A DNA stretch of 64,000 nt from Aquimonas voraii (GCF_900101825.1 NZ_FNAG01000004.1:124001-188000); one strand, 5' to 3'. Counted from the stretch's first letter, positions 19,196 to 29,158 are shown. The notes: generated by a model from the letters alone, not told the origin. Program-made: numbers and translations.

Positions 19196-19307
19196 ACGAA
19201 AGTCCGGCGCCTCACGTCTTTGGTTCAATGCCTCGGATCGATGCTCGACATCGGGCGTGCCTCAAGCTGCTCCTAACGAATCCCCAATCCCGACTCCCGA
19301 ATCCCGG
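19142..19307. repeat. Paired heptamer element between ribE and ribBX
   Basis: Left arm 19142-19171 has four GGG tracts (CGGGATTCGGGAGTCGGG...). Right arm 19278-19307 is its reverse complement with one mismatch. About 106 nt separate the arms. The left arm lies inside the 3' end of ribE; the right arm ends 7 nt before the ribBX ATG. The arms could pair into a long hairpin, or each could fold as a quadruplex on its G-rich strand. Confidence 0.9.
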
Positions 19308-19314
19308 TCAGAAA

Positions 19315-20421
19315 ATGCCCTTCTCCCCCATCCCCGAAATCCTCGAAGAAATCCGCGCCGGTCGCATGGTCGTCATCGTCGATGACGAGGACCGTGAGAA
19401 CGAGGGCGATCTGATCATGGCGGCCGAGCTGGTGCGGCCGCAGGACATCAATTTCATGGTGACGCATGCGCGCGGCCTGGTCTGCCTCTCGCTCACCCGC
19501 GAGCGCTGCCAGCAGCTGGCGCTGCCGCCGATGGTCGTCGACAACAACTCGCCCTACCGCACCAACTTCACGGTGTCGATCGAGGCCGCCGAGGGCGTGA
19601 CCACCGGCATCTCGGCGTACGACCGTGCGCATACCATCCGCACGGCGGTGAAGCCTGACGCGCGCGCCGCCGATCTGCGCCAGCCCGGCCACATCTTTCC
19701 GCTGACCGCCCAGCCCGGCGGCGTGCTGACGCGCACCGGACACACCGAAGCCGCCTCCGACCTGCCGCGCCTCGCCGGCCTGGAGCCGGCCGGCGTTCTC
19801 GTCGAGATCCTGAACCCGGACGGCAGCATGGCGCGGCGGCCGGATCTCGAAATCTTCGCGCGCGAGCACGGCCTCAAGATGGGCTCGATCGAAGATCTCG
19901 TGGCCTATCGCCTGGCCAACGAGCACACCGTCGAGCGCATCGACAGTCGGCCGATCCAGACCCGCTTCGGCGCCTTCACCCTGCACACCTACCGCGACCG
20001 AATCAGCCCCGAGCTGCACTTCGCCCTGGTGCGCGGGGAGATCCGCGCCGATCAGCCCACCTTGGTGCGCGTGCACGTGAAGAACCCGCTGGCCGACGTG
20101 CTGCACTGGCAGCGACCGGATTTCGGCGTCGCTGCCATTGACGCGCTGCAGGCCATCGACGCCGCCGGTGCCGGCGTGCTGGTGGTGCTGACCGAGCCGC
20201 AGTCGGCCGAACAGATGCTGGCAAGGATTACTGGCGACACCGCGCAGCCCGGCCACGGCGATGCCGGTCCCGCCGGCGCCCGCGCCGGCCAGTGGCGCCG
20301 CAACGGCGCCGGCTCGCAGATCCTGGCCGACCTGGGCGCCGGCAAGCTGCGCGTTCTAGGCACCCCGCGCCGGCAGATCGGCCTGGGCGGGTTCGGGCTG
20401 GAAGTCGTGGGGTATGGGTGA
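19315..20421 (+). CDS. ribBX: RibB with degenerate GTP-cyclohydrolase-like domain (RibBX type)
   Basis: The N-terminal domain (about 1-200) is 3,4-dihydroxy-2-butanone-4-phosphate synthase: [17 protein letters not shown] binds substrate and Mg2+, and [11 protein letters not shown] is the conserved loop. The C-terminal part (about 205-368) aligns with GTP cyclohydrolase II but lacks the three zinc-binding cysteines (the C...GSxRCDC motif); the equivalent region reads [12 protein letters not shown]. It should therefore make only the four-carbon riboflavin precursor, and a separate ribA should exist elsewhere. RibBX-type fusions are known in Proteobacteria. The role of the X domain is unknown. 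Confidence 0.9.
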   Translation: MPFSPIPEILEEIRAGRMVVIVDDEDRENEGDLIMAAELVRPQDINFMVTHARGLVCLSLTRERCQQLALPPMVVDNNSPYRTNFTVSIEAAEGVTTGISAYDRAHTIRTAVKPDARAADLRQPGHIFPLTAQPGGVLTRTGHTEAASDLPRLAGLEPAGVLVEILNPDGSMARRPDLEIFAREHGLKMGSIEDLVAYRLANEHTVERIDSRPIQTRFGAFTLHTYRDRISPELHFALVRGEIRADQPTLVRVHVKNPLADVLHWQRPDFGVAAIDALQAIDAAGAGVLVVLTEPQSAEQMLARITGDTAQPGHGDAGPAGARAGQWRRNGAGSQILADLGAGKLRVLGTPRRQIGLGGFGLEVVGYG

Positions 20422-20424
20422 GAG

Positions 20425-20602
20425 CCGGGATTCGGGATTTGGGATTCGGGATTCGTGAGAGCGGGGCTGGGCACGTTTCGGGGGCGTGCTTAGACCCATT
20501 GCCTCTCCGCTCCACGTTGGATGTGCTGTACGCGCTGAACTTGGCGATGCGCTCGCCGCACCGGCTTTTGACTAATCCCGAATCCCGAATCCCCAATCCC
20601 AG
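20425..20602. repeat. Paired heptamer element between ribBX and ribH
   Basis: The left arm 20425-20455 has four GGG tracts, the first starting 5 nt after the ribBX TGA. The right arm 20573-20602 is the approximate reverse complement, with C-tracts kept and changes mainly in the spacers. The interior of about 117 nt shows no obvious similarity to the interior of the element at 19142. Confidence 0.88.
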
Positions 20603-20650
20603 CTTCACCAATGAGCTAAACTCCCGTCCCCCCAAGAGAATTTGAAGCCC

Positions 20651-21130
20651 ATGGCGCATTATGAAGGCGACCTGCGGGTGGTGCCGGGCGCGCGTTTCGC
20701 GGTGCTGGCCAGCCGCTGGAACCCGCGCATCACCGACACCCTGGTCGACGGCGCGCGGCGCGCGCTCACTGGCAACGGCGTCGACGCGGCCGACATCGAT
20801 GTGATCCGCGTGCCCGGCGCCTGGGAGCTCCCGCTGGCGGCACGCGAGCTGGCGCTGGCCGGCCGGCATGTGGCCTTGATCGCCCTGGGCTGTGTGGTGC
20901 GTGGCGACACCCGCCACTACGAGCATGTGGCGGATCTGTGTGCGGACGGCCTCGCCCGCGTGGCGCTGGATTCCGGCATTCCGGTCGCCAATGGCGTGCT
21001 CGCCGTCGAGCGACTGGAAGATGCCGAGAACCGCGCCGGCGGCAGCCACGGCAACAAGGGTGAGGAGGCCGCCCTGGCCGCCTTGGAGATGGCCAGCCTG
21101 ATCACCGCCCTGCGCGGCCAGGACGACTGA
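20651..21130 (+). CDS. ribH: 6,7-dimethyl-8-ribityllumazine synthase
   Basis: Condenses 5-amino-6-ribitylaminouracil with the RibB product to give lumazine. Signatures are [51 protein letters not shown] (catalytic His in the last motif) and [18 protein letters not shown]. The 159-residue length is typical. ATG 20651 is preferred to an in-frame TTG at 20642. Confidence 0.97.
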   Translation: MAHYEGDLRVVPGARFAVLASRWNPRITDTLVDGARRALTGNGVDAADIDVIRVPGAWELPLAARELALAGRHVALIALGCVVRGDTRHYEHVADLCADGLARVALDSGIPVANGVLAVERLEDAENRAGGSHGNKGEEAALAALEMASLITALRGQDD

Positions 21131-21200
21131 GCCCACGCGCTGGTTCGCCAGCGCCTGCATCAACAGGGCAGGGCCAAGCACCCCGCCCGCGGAGCCGAAC

Positions 21201-21665
21201 ATGAAGCACACCCGTCCCGATGGCATCGATCCCGCCGCGCGCTCGCGCGCCCGCCGCCGCGCCCTGCAGGCGGTCTACGCCTGGCAGCTGTCCGGTTCCA
21301 GCATGAACAAGGTGCTGGAGCAGTTCCGCGACGAGCAGGACATGGAGATCGCTGATCTCGAGTATTTCGAGGATCTGCTGCGCGGGCTGGAGGCCCATCT
21401 GGCCCAGGTCGACGAGGCGCTCGCGCCCTTCATCGATCGCCCGCTCGAACAGGTCGATCCGATCGAGCGCGGCGTGCTGCGACTTGCCGTCTACGAACTG
21501 CTGCATCGGCTCGACGTGCCCTATCGCGTGATCATCAACGAGGCCATCGAGATCGCCAAGCGCTTCGGCTCAGAGCACGGCCACACCTACATCAACGGTG
21601 TGCTGGACCGCGGCGCGCAAAGCTGGCGCGCCGCCGAGGCCCGCGGCGGCCCCCGTCGCGGCTGA
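21201..21665 (+). CDS. nusB: Transcription antitermination factor NusB
   Basis: A 154-residue all-helical protein that, with NusE (S10), binds boxA RNA in rRNA antitermination complexes. Family motifs are ARRRALQAVYAWQLSG at the N-terminus, DPIERGVLRLAVYELLHRLD in the middle, and VIINEAIEIAKRFGSEHGHT then YINGVLD at the end. The order ribH-nusB-thiL-pgpA is a classical conserved cluster. Confidence 0.97.
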   Translation: MKHTRPDGIDPAARSRARRRALQAVYAWQLSGSSMNKVLEQFRDEQDMEIADLEYFEDLLRGLEAHLAQVDEALAPFIDRPLEQVDPIERGVLRLAVYELLHRLDVPYRVIINEAIEIAKRFGSEHGHTYINGVLDRGAQSWRAAEARGGPRRG

Positions 21666-21679
21666 TCGCGCGCATCGCC

Positions 21680-22648
21680 GTGGCCACCGGCGAGTTCGAC
21701 CTGATCGCGCGCATCGCTGCGCGCAGCCGCATCCGCCCTGATGTGCTGCTCGGCATCGGCGACGACGCCGCGCTGCTGGCCTCGCCGCCCGCCGGCGAAG
21801 CGCTTTGCGTCTGCGTCGATACGCTGAATGCCGGCGTGCACTTCCCGCTGGAGACCGCGCCCTTCGATATCGGCTGGAAGGCGCTGGCGGTCAATCTGAG
21901 CGACCTCGCCGCCATGGGCGCCACACCGCGCTGGGCGACGCTGGCGCTGAGCCTGGCGAGCCCGGCCCCGGCCTTTGTCGATGCCTTGATCGACGGCCTG
22001 CTCTCGCTTGCCGAGCAGCACGACGTTGCCCTGGTCGGCGGCGACACCACGCGCGGTCCCTTGAGCCTCAGCGTGCAGGCGATCGGCAGCGTGGCGCCTG
22101 CGCAGGCCCTGCGTCGCGATGCGGCGCGGGCGGGGGATGCCCTCTACGTCAGCGGCTCGCTGGGCGATGCGGCGGCGGGGCTGGCGCTGCTGCAGGGGCG
22201 GATCGCGTGCGGGCACACCGCAGTCGCGGAGACGCTGCGCGCCCGTCTCGATCGACCGACGCCGCGCCTCGCGCTGGGGTGTGCCTTGGCCGGTGTGGCG
22301 CGCGCAGGCATCGATGTCAGCGACGGCCTGCTGGCCGATCTCGGCCATGTGCTGCAGGCCAGCGGAGTCGGCGCGGTGATCGATCTCGATGCACTGCCCG
22401 CATCGACGGCGCTGTGCGCCCTGCTCCCGGAGGCCGAACAGCGCTGGCCCCTTCAGCTCGCGGGCGGCGATGACTACGAGCTGGTGGTCAGCGGTGACGC
22501 CGAACGCATCGAAGCGCTGCCTGAGTTCGCCCGCGGCGAACTTGCCCGCATCGGGCGCATTACCGCCGAACCCGGCCTCGCCTTCGAGCGCGGAGGACGT
22601 GCCTGCGGCTACGTGCCTTCAGGGCGCGGTTACGAGCATTTCGTCTGA
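21680..22648 (+). CDS. thiL: Thiamine-monophosphate kinase
   Basis: Phosphorylates thiamine monophosphate to the active pyrophosphate. The N-terminal GEFDLIARIAARS motif, the Mg-ATP residues in GIGDDAALL, NLSDLAAMGATPRWATLALS and ALVGGDTTRGPLSLSVQAIG are intact, as is the C-terminal ISDGLL-like region (GIDVSDGLLADLGHVL). The start is GTG 21680, 14 nt after nusB. Confidence 0.95.
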   Translation: MATGEFDLIARIAARSRIRPDVLLGIGDDAALLASPPAGEALCVCVDTLNAGVHFPLETAPFDIGWKALAVNLSDLAAMGATPRWATLALSLASPAPAFVDALIDGLLSLAEQHDVALVGGDTTRGPLSLSVQAIGSVAPAQALRRDAARAGDALYVSGSLGDAAAGLALLQGRIACGHTAVAETLRARLDRPTPRLALGCALAGVARAGIDVSDGLLADLGHVLQASGVGAVIDLDALPASTALCALLPEAEQRWPLQLAGGDDYELVVSGDAERIEALPEFARGELARIGRITAEPGLAFERGGRACGYVPSGRGYEHFV

Positions 22649-23008
22649 GCTGCGAAGCCGGCGTCCCACCCGCTCTGCATCGGGTGGGCCCGGGCCCCTG
22701 CCGCGGCCGCCGATCTCCCTCGGCCCTTGATCCTGTCTCCGGCGCCACGCGGGATGAGCGTGTTGGTTTCCTGTGCTCGATGCGACCCCATCGCCACGGC
22801 GGGCCGGGCCCCACCCTGTGCATCCGTCGGGGTCGCGCCCACGCGAGCTCACGGTTCGTACCCCATCCTTCGGTTCGCATGGCTGGTCCCGGTCCGCGTC
22901 GGGCGGGCTCAGACCGTGATGCATCGCCTTCGGTTGGGGCTGTGCGCTCGGGACTCGGGCGATGTCGCGACAAACCCCTTGCGTGGCGCTGCCGGCATAC
23001 TTGCGCGC
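22649..23008. other. 360-bp gap before pgpA, with a divergent GGGTGGG inverted repeat (22677-22821)
   Basis: There is no gene. Arms at 22677-22697 (GCATCGGGTGGGCCCGGGCCC is 21 nt; core GGGTGGG, CCC) and 22801-22821 are imperfect inverted copies, about 103 nt apart, related to the 18272-18392 element. The rest (22822-23008) shows no clear motif. thiL and pgpA normally overlap or nearly touch, so the gap looks like an insertion. Confidence 0.7.
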
Positions 23009-23512
23009 ATGAAGCGCAACCGTCCCCCGCTGAGCCTGCTCAAACACCCCTACGGCTGGATCGCCAGCGGCTTCGGCTCGGGCTTCTCGCCGATTGCGCC
23101 GGGCACCGTGGGCAGCGCTGCCGCGCTGGTTCCGTGGCTGTGGCTGCGCGAGTTGCCGCCCGCGGACTACCTCGTGATCGTGCTGGGCTTCTTTGCGCTT
23201 GGCGTGCTCGCAGCGGAGTGGGTCGTCCGCACGATCCGCGTGGACGACCCCGGCGTCGTGGTCGCGGACGAATGGGTCGGGCAGTGGCTGGCCCTGTTCC
23301 TCGCTCCCGCCGGCTGGGCCTGGATGCTGCTGGGCTTTGCGCTGTTCCGGCTGTTCGACGTGTGGAAGCCGTGGCCCGTGCGTTGGGCCGATCGGCGCCT
23401 GCACGGCGGCTTCGGCGCGATGTTCGATGACCTGCTGGCGGGCATGTACGCCTTCCTCGCCCTGCAGGCTCTCGTTCTGCTCAATGCGCGCTACGGAGCA
23501 CTCTCTTCATGA
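23009..23512 (+). CDS. pgpA: Phosphatidylglycerophosphatase A
   Basis: An inner-membrane lipid phosphatase that makes phosphatidylglycerol. The family motifs are present: GFGSGFSPIAPGTVGSAAAL near the N-terminus, VVADEWVGQWLALF and FRLFDVWKPWPV. Hydrophobic helices alternate with these motifs. The 167-residue length is normal. The start ATG 23009 gives MKRNRPPLSLLKHPYGWIAS, the usual N-terminus. It overlaps tag by 4 bp. Confidence 0.95.
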   Translation: MKRNRPPLSLLKHPYGWIASGFGSGFSPIAPGTVGSAAALVPWLWLRELPPADYLVIVLGFFALGVLAAEWVVRTIRVDDPGVVVADEWVGQWLALFLAPAGWAWMLLGFALFRLFDVWKPWPVRWADRRLHGGFGAMFDDLLAGMYAFLALQALVLLNARYGALSS

Positions 23513-24105
23513 GCGATCTCCCCGCGGGACTGCTGCGCGGCGAGGATGGCGTGCTGCGCTGCGCCTGGCAGCAGAACCTGCCGGACTACGCGCATTACCA
23601 CGACCACGAGTGGGGGCGGCCGGTGCGCGATGACCTGCGCCTTTTCGAGAAACTCTGCCTCGAAGGTTTCCAGTCGGGTTTGAGCTGGCTGACCATCCTG
23701 CGCAAGCGCGAGAAGTTTCGCGAAGCGTTTGCTGGCTTTGACCCGCATCGCGTCGCCCGCTTCGATGCCGACGACATCCAGCGGCTCCTCGGTGACGCCG
23801 GTATCGTCCGCCACCGCGGCAAGATCGAGGCGACGATCAACAATGCCACGAGGGTCATCGAGGTACAGCGCGAATGCGGCAGCTTTGCCGCGTACATTTG
23901 GGGTTTTCGCCCGCCCGACGCCGAGCGGCCCACGCGCTGCGACTGGGACAGCCTGCGCGCGATGGCGCAGACGCCCAGCTCCACAGCGCTGTCGAAGGAT
24001 CTGCGAAAGCGTGGCTTCAAATTCGTCGGCCCCACCACCTGCTATGCCTTCATGCAGGCGATGGGGTTGGTCAACGATCACGTCGAAGGCTGCGCCTTCC
24101 GTTGA
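23509..24105 (+). CDS. tag: DNA-3-methyladenine glycosylase I
   Basis: Removes 3-methyladenine from alkylated DNA. Tag signatures are YHDHEWGRPVRDDLRLFEKL, CLEGFQSGLSWLTILRKRE and the C-terminal LSKDLRKRGFKFVGPTTCYA, FMQAMGLVNDHVEGC. The His/Cys zinc-clasp residues at both ends appear present. The start ATG overlaps the pgpA stop (ATGA). Confidence 0.96.
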   Translation: MSDLPAGLLRGEDGVLRCAWQQNLPDYAHYHDHEWGRPVRDDLRLFEKLCLEGFQSGLSWLTILRKREKFREAFAGFDPHRVARFDADDIQRLLGDAGIVRHRGKIEATINNATRVIEVQRECGSFAAYIWGFRPPDAERPTRCDWDSLRAMAQTPSSTALSKDLRKRGFKFVGPTTCYAFMQAMGLVNDHVEGCAFR

Positions 24106-24138
24106 AGCCGGCGGCCGTCCTTGGCCCAATCACCGCCG

Positions 24139-24801
24139 TTACGGCAGATCGCTGCCGCTGTAGCGCTTGGCTTCCGCACCCTCGACGCGGCCGATGCGCG
24201 CGCTTTCGTGCACGAACAGTTCGACTTCGCGCTTGAACACCATGGGGCCGACTACTTCGGAGTCCGGACCGATCACGATCTTCGGCAGGCGGGTGTTGCC
24301 GCCCCAGTTGAACCAGCCGGTGCTGGGTTTCTCGATGGTGATGCCGCCGGCGATACGGCTGCCGTCGAGCAGGGTGATGTCGCCGTTGACGGTTTCGACA
24401 TCGCCGCCAATCGTCGCGGCTTCGAGGCGGATCGCGCCGTTGACGGTCTCGACATCGCGCTGCACGGCTGCACCGCGATCGAGGCGGATGCTGCCGTTGA
24501 CGGTCTCGGCCGAGCCGGCCTGCGACGAGGCGCCGAAGCTGATCGAGCCGTTGACGGTCTCCACGCTTTCGGCGCGGGCGCCCTCGTTGAGGCTGATGCT
24601 GCCGTTGACCGTCTCGACGCTCTCCGCCTGCACCTGCGCCGCAAGCGTGACGCTGCCGTTGACGGTTTCAAGGCTGTCATAGGCCCGGCCCTGCTCGGTG
24701 CGGATCGAGCCGTTGACCTTGTCGATGCTGGTCAGGCGCTCGGCGGCGGCACTGCCGGCGAAGGTGATCAGGACGAGGAGGGGAAGAATGGACGTGCGCA
24801 T
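24139..24801 (-). CDS. Exported beta-solenoid protein with 18-residue TVNGSI repeats
   Basis: A 220-residue protein. A signal peptide (MRTSILPLLVLITFAGSAAA) is followed by seven near-perfect repeats of 18 residues (one of 19) with core V/A-E-T-V-N-G-S-I, at about residues 21-150. This regularity predicts a right-handed beta-helix or similar solenoid. A short C-terminal domain (TGWFNWGGNTRLPKIVIGPD, then a VVGPMVFKREVELFVHES segment) follows. At DNA level the repeat is a 54-bp period visible at 24380-24715. ATG 24801 is preferred to GTG 24828 because the signal peptide begins there. The function is unknown; it resembles DUF4097- or bactofilin-like solenoids only in style. Confidence 0.85.
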   Translation of the reverse strand: MRTSILPLLVLITFAGSAAAERLTSIDKVNGSIRTEQGRAYDSLETVNGSVTLAAQVQAESVETVNGSISLNEGARAESVETVNGSISFGASSQAGSAETVNGSIRLDRGAAVQRDVETVNGAIRLEAATIGGDVETVNGDITLLDGSRIAGGITIEKPSTGWFNWGGNTRLPKIVIGPDSEVVGPMVFKREVELFVHESARIGRVEGAEAKRYSGSDLP

Positions 24802-24946
24802 CGGTGCTGCTCCCTGCGGATAGGCCACGCTCTGCGGTGGCGGCAGTCAAGCGGATGCCGGACCGTCCGAAAGGGTTTACCGAGGCCGGTCCGGGTACGG
24901 CCGCTTGGCTAGAATGCGGTCCTTGACTGTCATTCGGAGCTCGCCC

Positions 24947-26470
24947 GTGTCCCGACCCAAGCCCGTCATGCTGCTGATCCTCGATGGCTGGGGCCATCGC
25001 GAGGAGCGCGAGGACAATGCCATCGCCCAGGCCAAGGCGCCGCACTGGCATGCGCTGCTGGCGAGCTGCCCGCACACCCTGATCGAAACCTCGGGCAAGC
25101 ATGTCGGCCTGCCCGAGGGGCAGATGGGCAACTCCGAGGTCGGCCACATGAACCTCGGCGCGGGCCGCATCGTCTACCAGGACCTGACCCGCATCGATCA
25201 CGCCATCGAGACCGGCGAGTTCTTCGAGAACGCGGCGCTCACCGGCGCCTGCGCCGCGGTCAAGGCCAGCGGCGGCACCCTGCACGTCTTCGGCCTGCTG
25301 TCGCCGGGCGGCGTGCACAGCCACGAGGACCATATCCACGCCTTCCTCGATCTAGCCAGGCGACAGGGCGTGTCACGGCTTGCCGTGCACGCGTTTCTGG
25401 ACGGCCGCGACACGCCGCCGCGCTCCGCCCGTCCGAGTCTGGAGCGGCTCGACGCACGCTGCGCCGAGCTCGGCTATCGCATCGGCTCGGTCAGCGGCCG
25501 CTACTACGCCATGGACCGCGACAAGCGCTGGGATCGCGTCGAGCGCGCCTATGCCGCGATCGTCGAAGCCAGCGCCGAGCATCGCGCGAGCACCGGCGTT
25601 GCGGCGCTGGACGCAGCCTATGCGCGCGACGAGAACGACGAGTTCGTGCTGCCGACCGTCATCGAGGGGGCACAGCCCATGGTCGATGGCGATGCGGTGG
25701 TGTTCATGAACTTCCGCGCCGATCGCGCCCGCGAGCTCACCGCCGCCTTCGTGCAGCCGGGTTTCGACGGCTTCGTCGCGCGGCGGCCGCAGCTGGCGCG
25801 CTTCGTCTGCCTGACCGAGTACGACGCCAAGCTGCCGGCCACCTTGGCCTATCCGCCCGAGACCCTGCACAACACCCTGCCGCAGGTGCTGGCCGCGCAC
25901 GGCCTCAGCCAGCTGCGCATCGCCGAGACCGAAAAGTACGCCCACGTCACCTTCTTCTTCAGCGGCGGCGTCGAGGCGGAGCAGCCCGGTGAATCGCGGG
26001 TGCTCATCCCTTCGCCCAAGGTCGCCACCTATGACCTGAAGCCCGAGATGAGCTGCCCCGAAGTCACCGCCGCGCTCGTCGAGGACATCCGTGCCCAGCG
26101 CCACGACGTCATCGTCTGCAACATCGCCAACCCCGACATGGTCGGCCACACCGGCGTGCTGGAAGCCGCGATCAAGGCGGTCGAGGCCGTCGACACGGCG
26201 ATCGGCGAAATCACGACAGCCCTGCGTGAAGTCGGCGGCGAACTGATCCTCACCGCCGACCACGGCAACCTCGAGAAGATGCGTGACCACGACACCGGCC
26301 AGCCGCACACCGCGCATACCGTCGGCCCGGTACCGCTGGTGTATCTGGGGCGTCCCGCGCGGCTGAAGTCCGGCGGTGCCCTGCGCGATGTCGCGCCGAC
26401 CCTGCTGCATCTGCTCGGCCTGCCCAAGCCGGCCGAGATGACGGGGCAATCGCTGGTCGAATTCGTGTGA
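24947..26470 (+). CDS. gpmI: 2,3-bisphosphoglycerate-independent phosphoglycerate mutase
   Basis: Interconverts 3- and 2-phosphoglycerate in glycolysis using two Mn2+. It is an alkaline-phosphatase-fold enzyme: Asp13 (LILDGWG) and Ser63 ([15 protein letters not shown]), the phosphorylated serine, are present, as are [12 protein letters not shown], the metal motif [12 protein letters not shown] and LTADHGNLE. The start GTG 24947 gives a 507-residue protein; ATG 24968 is a shorter alternative. It overlaps envC by 4 bp; gpmI-envC-ctpA is a conserved gammaproteobacterial order. Confidence 0.96.
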   Translation: MSRPKPVMLLILDGWGHREEREDNAIAQAKAPHWHALLASCPHTLIETSGKHVGLPEGQMGNSEVGHMNLGAGRIVYQDLTRIDHAIETGEFFENAALTGACAAVKASGGTLHVFGLLSPGGVHSHEDHIHAFLDLARRQGVSRLAVHAFLDGRDTPPRSARPSLERLDARCAELGYRIGSVSGRYYAMDRDKRWDRVERAYAAIVEASAEHRASTGVAALDAAYARDENDEFVLPTVIEGAQPMVDGDAVVFMNFRADRARELTAAFVQPGFDGFVARRPQLARFVCLTEYDAKLPATLAYPPETLHNTLPQVLAAHGLSQLRIAETEKYAHVTFFFSGGVEAEQPGESRVLIPSPKVATYDLKPEMSCPEVTAALVEDIRAQRHDVIVCNIANPDMVGHTGVLEAAIKAVEAVDTAIGEITTALREVGGELILTADHGNLEKMRDHDTGQPHTAHTVGPVPLVYLGRPARLKSGGALRDVAPTLLHLLGLPKPAEMTGQSLVEFV

Positions 26471-27645
26471 TCCAGCGCTTCGCCGGCCTCGCGCTGGTCC
26501 TGCTCTGCGCTGGCGCGCTCCTGGCCCTGGCAGGCGGCGGCACGGCGCAGGCCCAACCCAGCGACCCGGAAGCCGAGCGCGTCGCGCAGGCTCGGCTGGA
26601 CGCCGTGCGCGCGGAGCTGCGCGAAGTGGCCGCGGTGCAGGCGCGGCTGGCCGCCGAGCGCGATGCCGCCTCGGCGCAGATCCGCGAGGTCGATCGCGCC
26701 ATTGCCGACCAGCTCAAGGCCCAGGCAGGGCTGGAGACCGAAGTGGCCGCGCAGCGCCAGCGCTTCGAGGCGCTGGACGCCGATCGGCAGACGGTTGCCG
26801 CCGGGCTGGAGCGGCAGCGCGCCGCCTTGGCTGCGCTGATGCGCGCGGCCCACGTGCAGGGCGGGCAGGCCCCGCTGCGCCTGCTGCTGTCGCAGGATCG
26901 CCTGCGCGACGCCAGCCGCGCCCTGGCCTATCACCATTACGTGCAGGCGGCCCAGGTCGGGCGGATCCGAGGTCTGCTCGATGAGCTCGCGGAGCTGGCG
27001 CGGGTGACTACCGAGGTCGAGGCCCAGCGCGCTGCCCTGGATGCGGCACTGGCGCGCGAGCTGGCCGCGCTGGCTGCGTTGGAATCGCGGCGCGCGGATC
27101 GCCGCGCCCTGCTGGAGGTGCTGGCCAGCCAGCAGCAGGCGCAGGCGAAGCGCATTGCCGAACTCAAGCGCGACGAGCGCGCCTTGCTTGATCTCATCGA
27201 GTCGTTGCGCGACATCTTCGCCGACATCCCGGACGAGCTGGACGGCGACCAGCCCTTCGTCCAGCGCCGCGGCAGCCTGCCGATGCCGGTGCCGGGCAAG
27301 GTGCTCACCGCGTTTGCCGGCACGCTGCTCGACGGCCGTCGCAGCGAGGGCTGGCTGATCGAAGCGGCCTCAGGCGAGACGGTGCGCGCTGTGGCGCCGG
27401 GGCGGGTGGCCTTCGCGGACTGGATGAAGGGCTACGGTCTGCTGCTCATCGTCGACCATGGCGAGGGCTACCTCAGCCTGTACGCCCACAATGACGGCCT
27501 GCTGCGCGAGGTCGGCGACTGGGTCAAGGCGGGCGAGCCGCTGGCCCAGGCCGGCAGTTCCGGCGGGCAGGGTCGCAGCGCCCTGTACTTCGAACTGCGT
27601 CGGCAGAGCCAGCCGCTCGACCCGCGCCTGTGGCTGCGACGTTGA
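26467..27645 (+). CDS. envC: Murein hydrolase activator EnvC
   Basis: A 392-residue periplasmic protein that activates the AmiA/AmiB amidases at the division site. A signal peptide (about 1-30) is followed by a long coiled coil (about 38-250, rich in Ala, Glu, Arg and Gln) and a C-terminal LytM/M23 domain (about 275-392; [38 protein letters not shown]). The LytM zinc ligands are not conserved (GRRSEGWLI replaces the HxxxD site and LYFEL replaces HLHFE), as in EnvC, so it is an activator and not an enzyme. The start is GTG 26467. Confidence 0.93.
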   Translation: MIQRFAGLALVLLCAGALLALAGGGTAQAQPSDPEAERVAQARLDAVRAELREVAAVQARLAAERDAASAQIREVDRAIADQLKAQAGLETEVAAQRQRFEALDADRQTVAAGLERQRAALAALMRAAHVQGGQAPLRLLLSQDRLRDASRALAYHHYVQAAQVGRIRGLLDELAELARVTTEVEAQRAALDAALARELAALAALESRRADRRALLEVLASQQQAQAKRIAELKRDERALLDLIESLRDIFADIPDELDGDQPFVQRRGSLPMPVPGKVLTAFAGTLLDGRRSEGWLIEAASGETVRAVAPGRVAFADWMKGYGLLLIVDHGEGYLSLYAHNDGLLREVGDWVKAGEPLAQAGSSGGQGRSALYFELRRQSQPLDPRLWLRR

Positions 27646-27701
27646 GGATCGCGCGGCGCCGATGAGGCCCGCCGCGAGCGCGGCGCCCTATACTGCCGGG
27701 C

Positions 27702-29021
27702 ATGAACGCCACGCCTCGCCTTCGCCTGTCGCTGCTCGTTTCCGGCCTGCTGCTCGCCTCCAGCGTGCGCCTCTGGGCGCAGGAGACGGACGCCCCCGTA
27801 CCTGCCGAGGACACCCCGGCCGTCGTGCCTGAGACCGAACGCGTCAGCCTCGACGAGGTGCGTCGCTTCGTTTCGGTGTTCCGCGCCGTGCAGCAGGCCT
27901 ATGTCGACCAGGTGCCCGACCAGCAGCTGATGCAGTCGGCCATCCGCGGTCTGCTCACCGATCTCGATCCGCACAGCGCCTATCTGGACGCGCGCGCGAC
28001 CCAGGCGATGAACGAGACCGCCACCGGCGCCTACGGCGGCCTCGGTCTCGAGATCCTGCAGCGCCCCGATCGCAGTCTCGTGGTGATCGCGCCGATGGAC
28101 GACACGCCGGCGGCGCGCGCCGGCATCCAGCCCGGCGACATCATCATCGAGCTCGACGGCGCGCCGATCAGCGCCGACAGCGTGGACGCCGCAGTCGAAG
28201 CCATGCGCGGCGAGCCGGGCACCACCATCGTGCTGACCGTGCTGCGGGAGGGCGAGAGCGAGCCGCTCAAGCTCAGCCTGACCCGCGAGATCATCCGCGT
28301 CGCCAGCGCGCGGGGCGAGGCGCTGGATACCGACTTCGCCTACATCCGCATCGCCACCTTCCAGGCCGATACGGCCAGCGAGGTGCAGCGCAGGCTCGAA
28401 AGCCTGAAGGCCGCCGGCGGCGGCGCGCTGAAGGGGCTGGTGCTGGACCTGCGGCGCAACCCGGGCGGCCTGCTGAACGCCGGCATCGAAGTCGCCGACC
28501 TGTTCCTCGAGCGTGGCGTGATCGTCAGCACCCGCGGCCGCGTGCCGCGCGCGAGCGCGGAGTACGAGGCCAAGCGCGGGGATCTCTTGGACGGCGCACC
28601 GATCGTGGTGCTGATCGACAGCGGCAGCGCCAGCGCCGCCGAAGTCGTCGCCGGCGCCCTGCGCGACCATCGGCGCGCGCTCATCATGGGCAGCACCAGC
28701 TTCGGCAAGGGCTCGGTGCAGACCGTGCTGCCGCTGGACAATGGCGACTCGATCAAGCTGACCACGGCGCGCTATTACACGCCCAACGGCATCTCGATCC
28801 AGGCCACCGGCATCGTTCCCGATATCGAACTGCCGGAGAACGCGGAGCTGCGCGTCGGCGCCCAGACCTCGCCACAGCTGCGCGAGGCCGACCTGCCGGG
28901 GCATCTGGAGGCGGAGAGCGCGGCCAGCGACACCGGCGAGGCCGCGGCCCAGACCGATTACGCCGTCAACGAAGCCTTGAACCTGCTGCGCGGGCTGGCG
29001 GTGTTCCGCGAGCGCGGCTGA
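27702..29021 (+). CDS. ctpA: S41 family C-terminal processing peptidase (CtpA-like)
   Basis: A 439-residue exported serine protease with a signal peptide (about 1-27), a PDZ domain (about 110-190; GAYGGLGLEILQRPD, AGIQPGDIIIELDG) and an S41 catalytic domain. The dyad is Ser311 (SGSASAAE) and Lys336 (SFGKGSVQ). It is much shorter than the Prc at 6990 and belongs to the CtpA/CtpB branch often encoded directly after envC. It probably degrades or processes cell-wall hydrolases or other periplasmic proteins. Confidence 0.94.
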   Translation: MNATPRLRLSLLVSGLLLASSVRLWAQETDAPVPAEDTPAVVPETERVSLDEVRRFVSVFRAVQQAYVDQVPDQQLMQSAIRGLLTDLDPHSAYLDARATQAMNETATGAYGGLGLEILQRPDRSLVVIAPMDDTPAARAGIQPGDIIIELDGAPISADSVDAAVEAMRGEPGTTIVLTVLREGESEPLKLSLTREIIRVASARGEALDTDFAYIRIATFQADTASEVQRRLESLKAAGGGALKGLVLDLRRNPGGLLNAGIEVADLFLERGVIVSTRGRVPRASAEYEAKRGDLLDGAPIVVLIDSGSASAAEVVAGALRDHRRALIMGSTSFGKGSVQTVLPLDNGDSIKLTTARYYTPNGISIQATGIVPDIELPENAELRVGAQTSPQLREADLPGHLEAESAASDTGEAAAQTDYAVNEALNLLRGLAVFRERG

Positions 29022-29158
29022 GGCCGAACTGCCGCGCTCTGCATCGGCGTTCATCACTCGCGCGTGCGTGGACGGGCCAGAGCGCGTGAAAGAAGACCAG
29101 ACGCTGCTGCGAGGGCGTCCAGAGGTGATCGCTGCAGGCGAGGGGTTCTCGCATCCTC

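Noticed and set aside
17100-19320. FMN riboswitch ahead of rib genes
   Set aside because: I searched by eye for the conserved RFN boxes (GGGGC..GGGTG, CCGAC.GGC) before ribD, ribE and ribBX. Only repeat elements and a simple hairpin were found.
19142-20602. CRISPR-like array in the rib region
   Set aside because: The repeats are 7-nt tandem units in isolated arms, arranged as inverted pairs, with no spacer-repeat periodicity and no cas genes.
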